A DNA stretch of 51,067 nucleotides, taken from NCBI GenBank assembly GCA_030446525.1, contig JAUJNC010000029.1:1-51067 (forward strand), read 5' to 3'. Origin of the DNA: Armatimonadaceae bacterium (GTDB lineage: Bacteria; Armatimonadota; Armatimonadia; Armatimonadales; Armatimonadaceae). Of the stretch, positions 50,401 to 51,067 are shown one piece after another. The notes under the pieces were generated by a model, which saw nothing but the letters and a program-made list of their open reading frames with translations, had not been told where the DNA came from and did not search any database. Position numbers and translations under genes: made by a program. Each line of letters opens with the position of its first letter. Position 1 is the first letter of the stretch.

Positions 50401-51067
50401 TTATTTTCCGACCTTGTATTTGCTCGCAAAGGCCCGGAACCCGTGCCTGAGCCTCCGGGTCGCATCGGGAATGCCAGCGTGTAGTGGAGCTTGTCGGCCC
50501 CTTTGATCTGCACCTTCACCCGTCGGACGCCGGCCGTTCCGGCGGGCGGCGGAAGGAGATTCATCTGGCCGCCTACGACCGTGATCAACAGCGATTGCGA
50601 ACCGCGTGTACGGATCAGCTGGCTGCCCTTCTGCTCTAACGTGTCGCCCTCGCGGAGCACGAGCGGAATCTGCTCGACGAAGCCGCCCTTCGCGCCGATC
50701 TCGACTCGCACCTGATCGCGCTCGAACGTGATTGTCTTCTTGCCGGCGTCACCGAGCGGCCAGGTCACGACGACCGGTTCGTCGGGAAGGTCGATAATGC
50801 CCGCCTGCGGTTCCGGGGACTTGCCGCCGACAGCGAAGGTCGGTCGCAACGTGCGGCTCTCGACATAGCGGTCCTGCCCGTCGAGCCGGACGCCCCAGAC
50901 GGCGTCGTTGGGCGCCGGCAGCGCCTGCGCTGCCGTGCCGGCCGCCTCGTTCCACAGCAGTCCGAGACCCAGCACCGGCTTGTCGGCGCCTTCGGAACGG
51001 CCGAAGTTAAGCGTCGCGTAGTAGCTCGGTCGCCGGACGGACAGCACGCCAATCGAGCGCAGGGCCA
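50401..51067 (-). CDS. 3' part of an unknown gene (runs off the window)
   Basis: About 222 residues remain; the 5' end is beyond 51067. The open frame runs to 50304, but one base near 50455 restores a better ending (FRAFASKYKVGK) at TAA 50403-50401. The protein is beta-rich, with segments YYATLNFGRSEGADKPVLGL, GLLWNEAAGTAAQALPAPND, DEPVVVTWPLGDAGKKTITF and FVEQIPLVLREGDTLEQKGS. It could be the C-terminal sandwich of a polysaccharide lyase or heparinase-like protein, but I do not recognise the family. The 230 bases between it and the methyltransferase hold no clear gene. Confidence 0.6.

Overview
This 51 kb window is GC-rich and compact, and looks chromosomal. Many neighbouring genes overlap by a few bases (GTGA and TTGA start-stop overlaps). 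The gene set is mreBCD, UPF0182, an ELWxSDGT repeat protein, an M16C peptidase, an RsbRST module, and a LarA-domain protein with PdxA and a DUF1537 kinase. This suggests a free-living, rod-shaped environmental bacterium, possibly from an Armatimonadota-like lineage. That taxonomic guess is weak because there is no rRNA or marker gene here. I saw no tRNA, rRNA or CRISPR array.

Layout. 0.1-1.8 kb (+): a ferritin-like DUF892 protein, a small acidic protein and a DUF2892-SRPBCC protein. 1.9-4.0 kb (-): RidA and a Tat-exported sulfatase. 4.2-11.0 kb (-): a seven-gene ebo-type metabolite operon (eboC, eboD, idi, a small ORF, eboB, eboE with a C-terminal GAF domain, eboF). 11.2-15.0 kb (-): a 17-repeat ELWxSDGT secreted protein and an MpaB/DUF2236 oxygenase-like protein. 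15.1-21.1 kb (+): a GlnH-GlnP fusion transporter, M16C peptidase, EEP-family phosphoesterase/nuclease and the GlnQ-type ATPase. 21.2-22.7 kb (-): an N-acyl-D-amino-acid deacylase. 22.9-26.3 kb (+): a four-carbon acid sugar kinase, PdxA and LarA operon. 26.4-29.9 kb (-): a small protein plus clan AA aspartic protease pair, a PhyH dioxygenase, a DUF5658-like membrane protein and a PIG-L deacetylase. 30.1-32.6 kb (+): mreBCD. 32.8-38.7 kb (+): a stressosome-like signalling operon (REC, RsbR, RsbS, RsbT, HATPase-SpoIIE phosphatase, HATPase-histidine kinase, REC-PAS-HATPase). 38.9-44.5 kb (+): glutamate-type dehydrogenase, SDR, UPF0182 and a small secreted protein, ending in a bidirectional terminator. 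44.5-48.4 kb (-): a badly broken gene starting as a secreted pectate-lyase-like beta-helix protein. 48.6-49.4 kb: an IS1-like element with 22-bp inverted repeats. 49.5-51.1 kb (-): a methyltransferase of lower GC and the 3' part of an unknown gene.

Quality warning. The sequence carries many single-base indels in patches (about 3.9-5.6, 17.0-19.1, 22.9-28.4, 31.8-36.2, 38.4-48.4 kb). Between the patches, genes are perfectly open. Within them, conserved proteins continue across frames at near full family length. I read most of these as sequencing or assembly errors, not pseudogenes. Coordinates for such genes span the whole reconstructed gene, so lengths are often not multiples of three.

The most interesting system is the ebo operon. 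It carries its own isopentenyl-diphosphate isomerase beside a UbiA-type prenyltransferase, adds a GAF domain to EboE, and has a small unrecognised protein where EboA would be expected.
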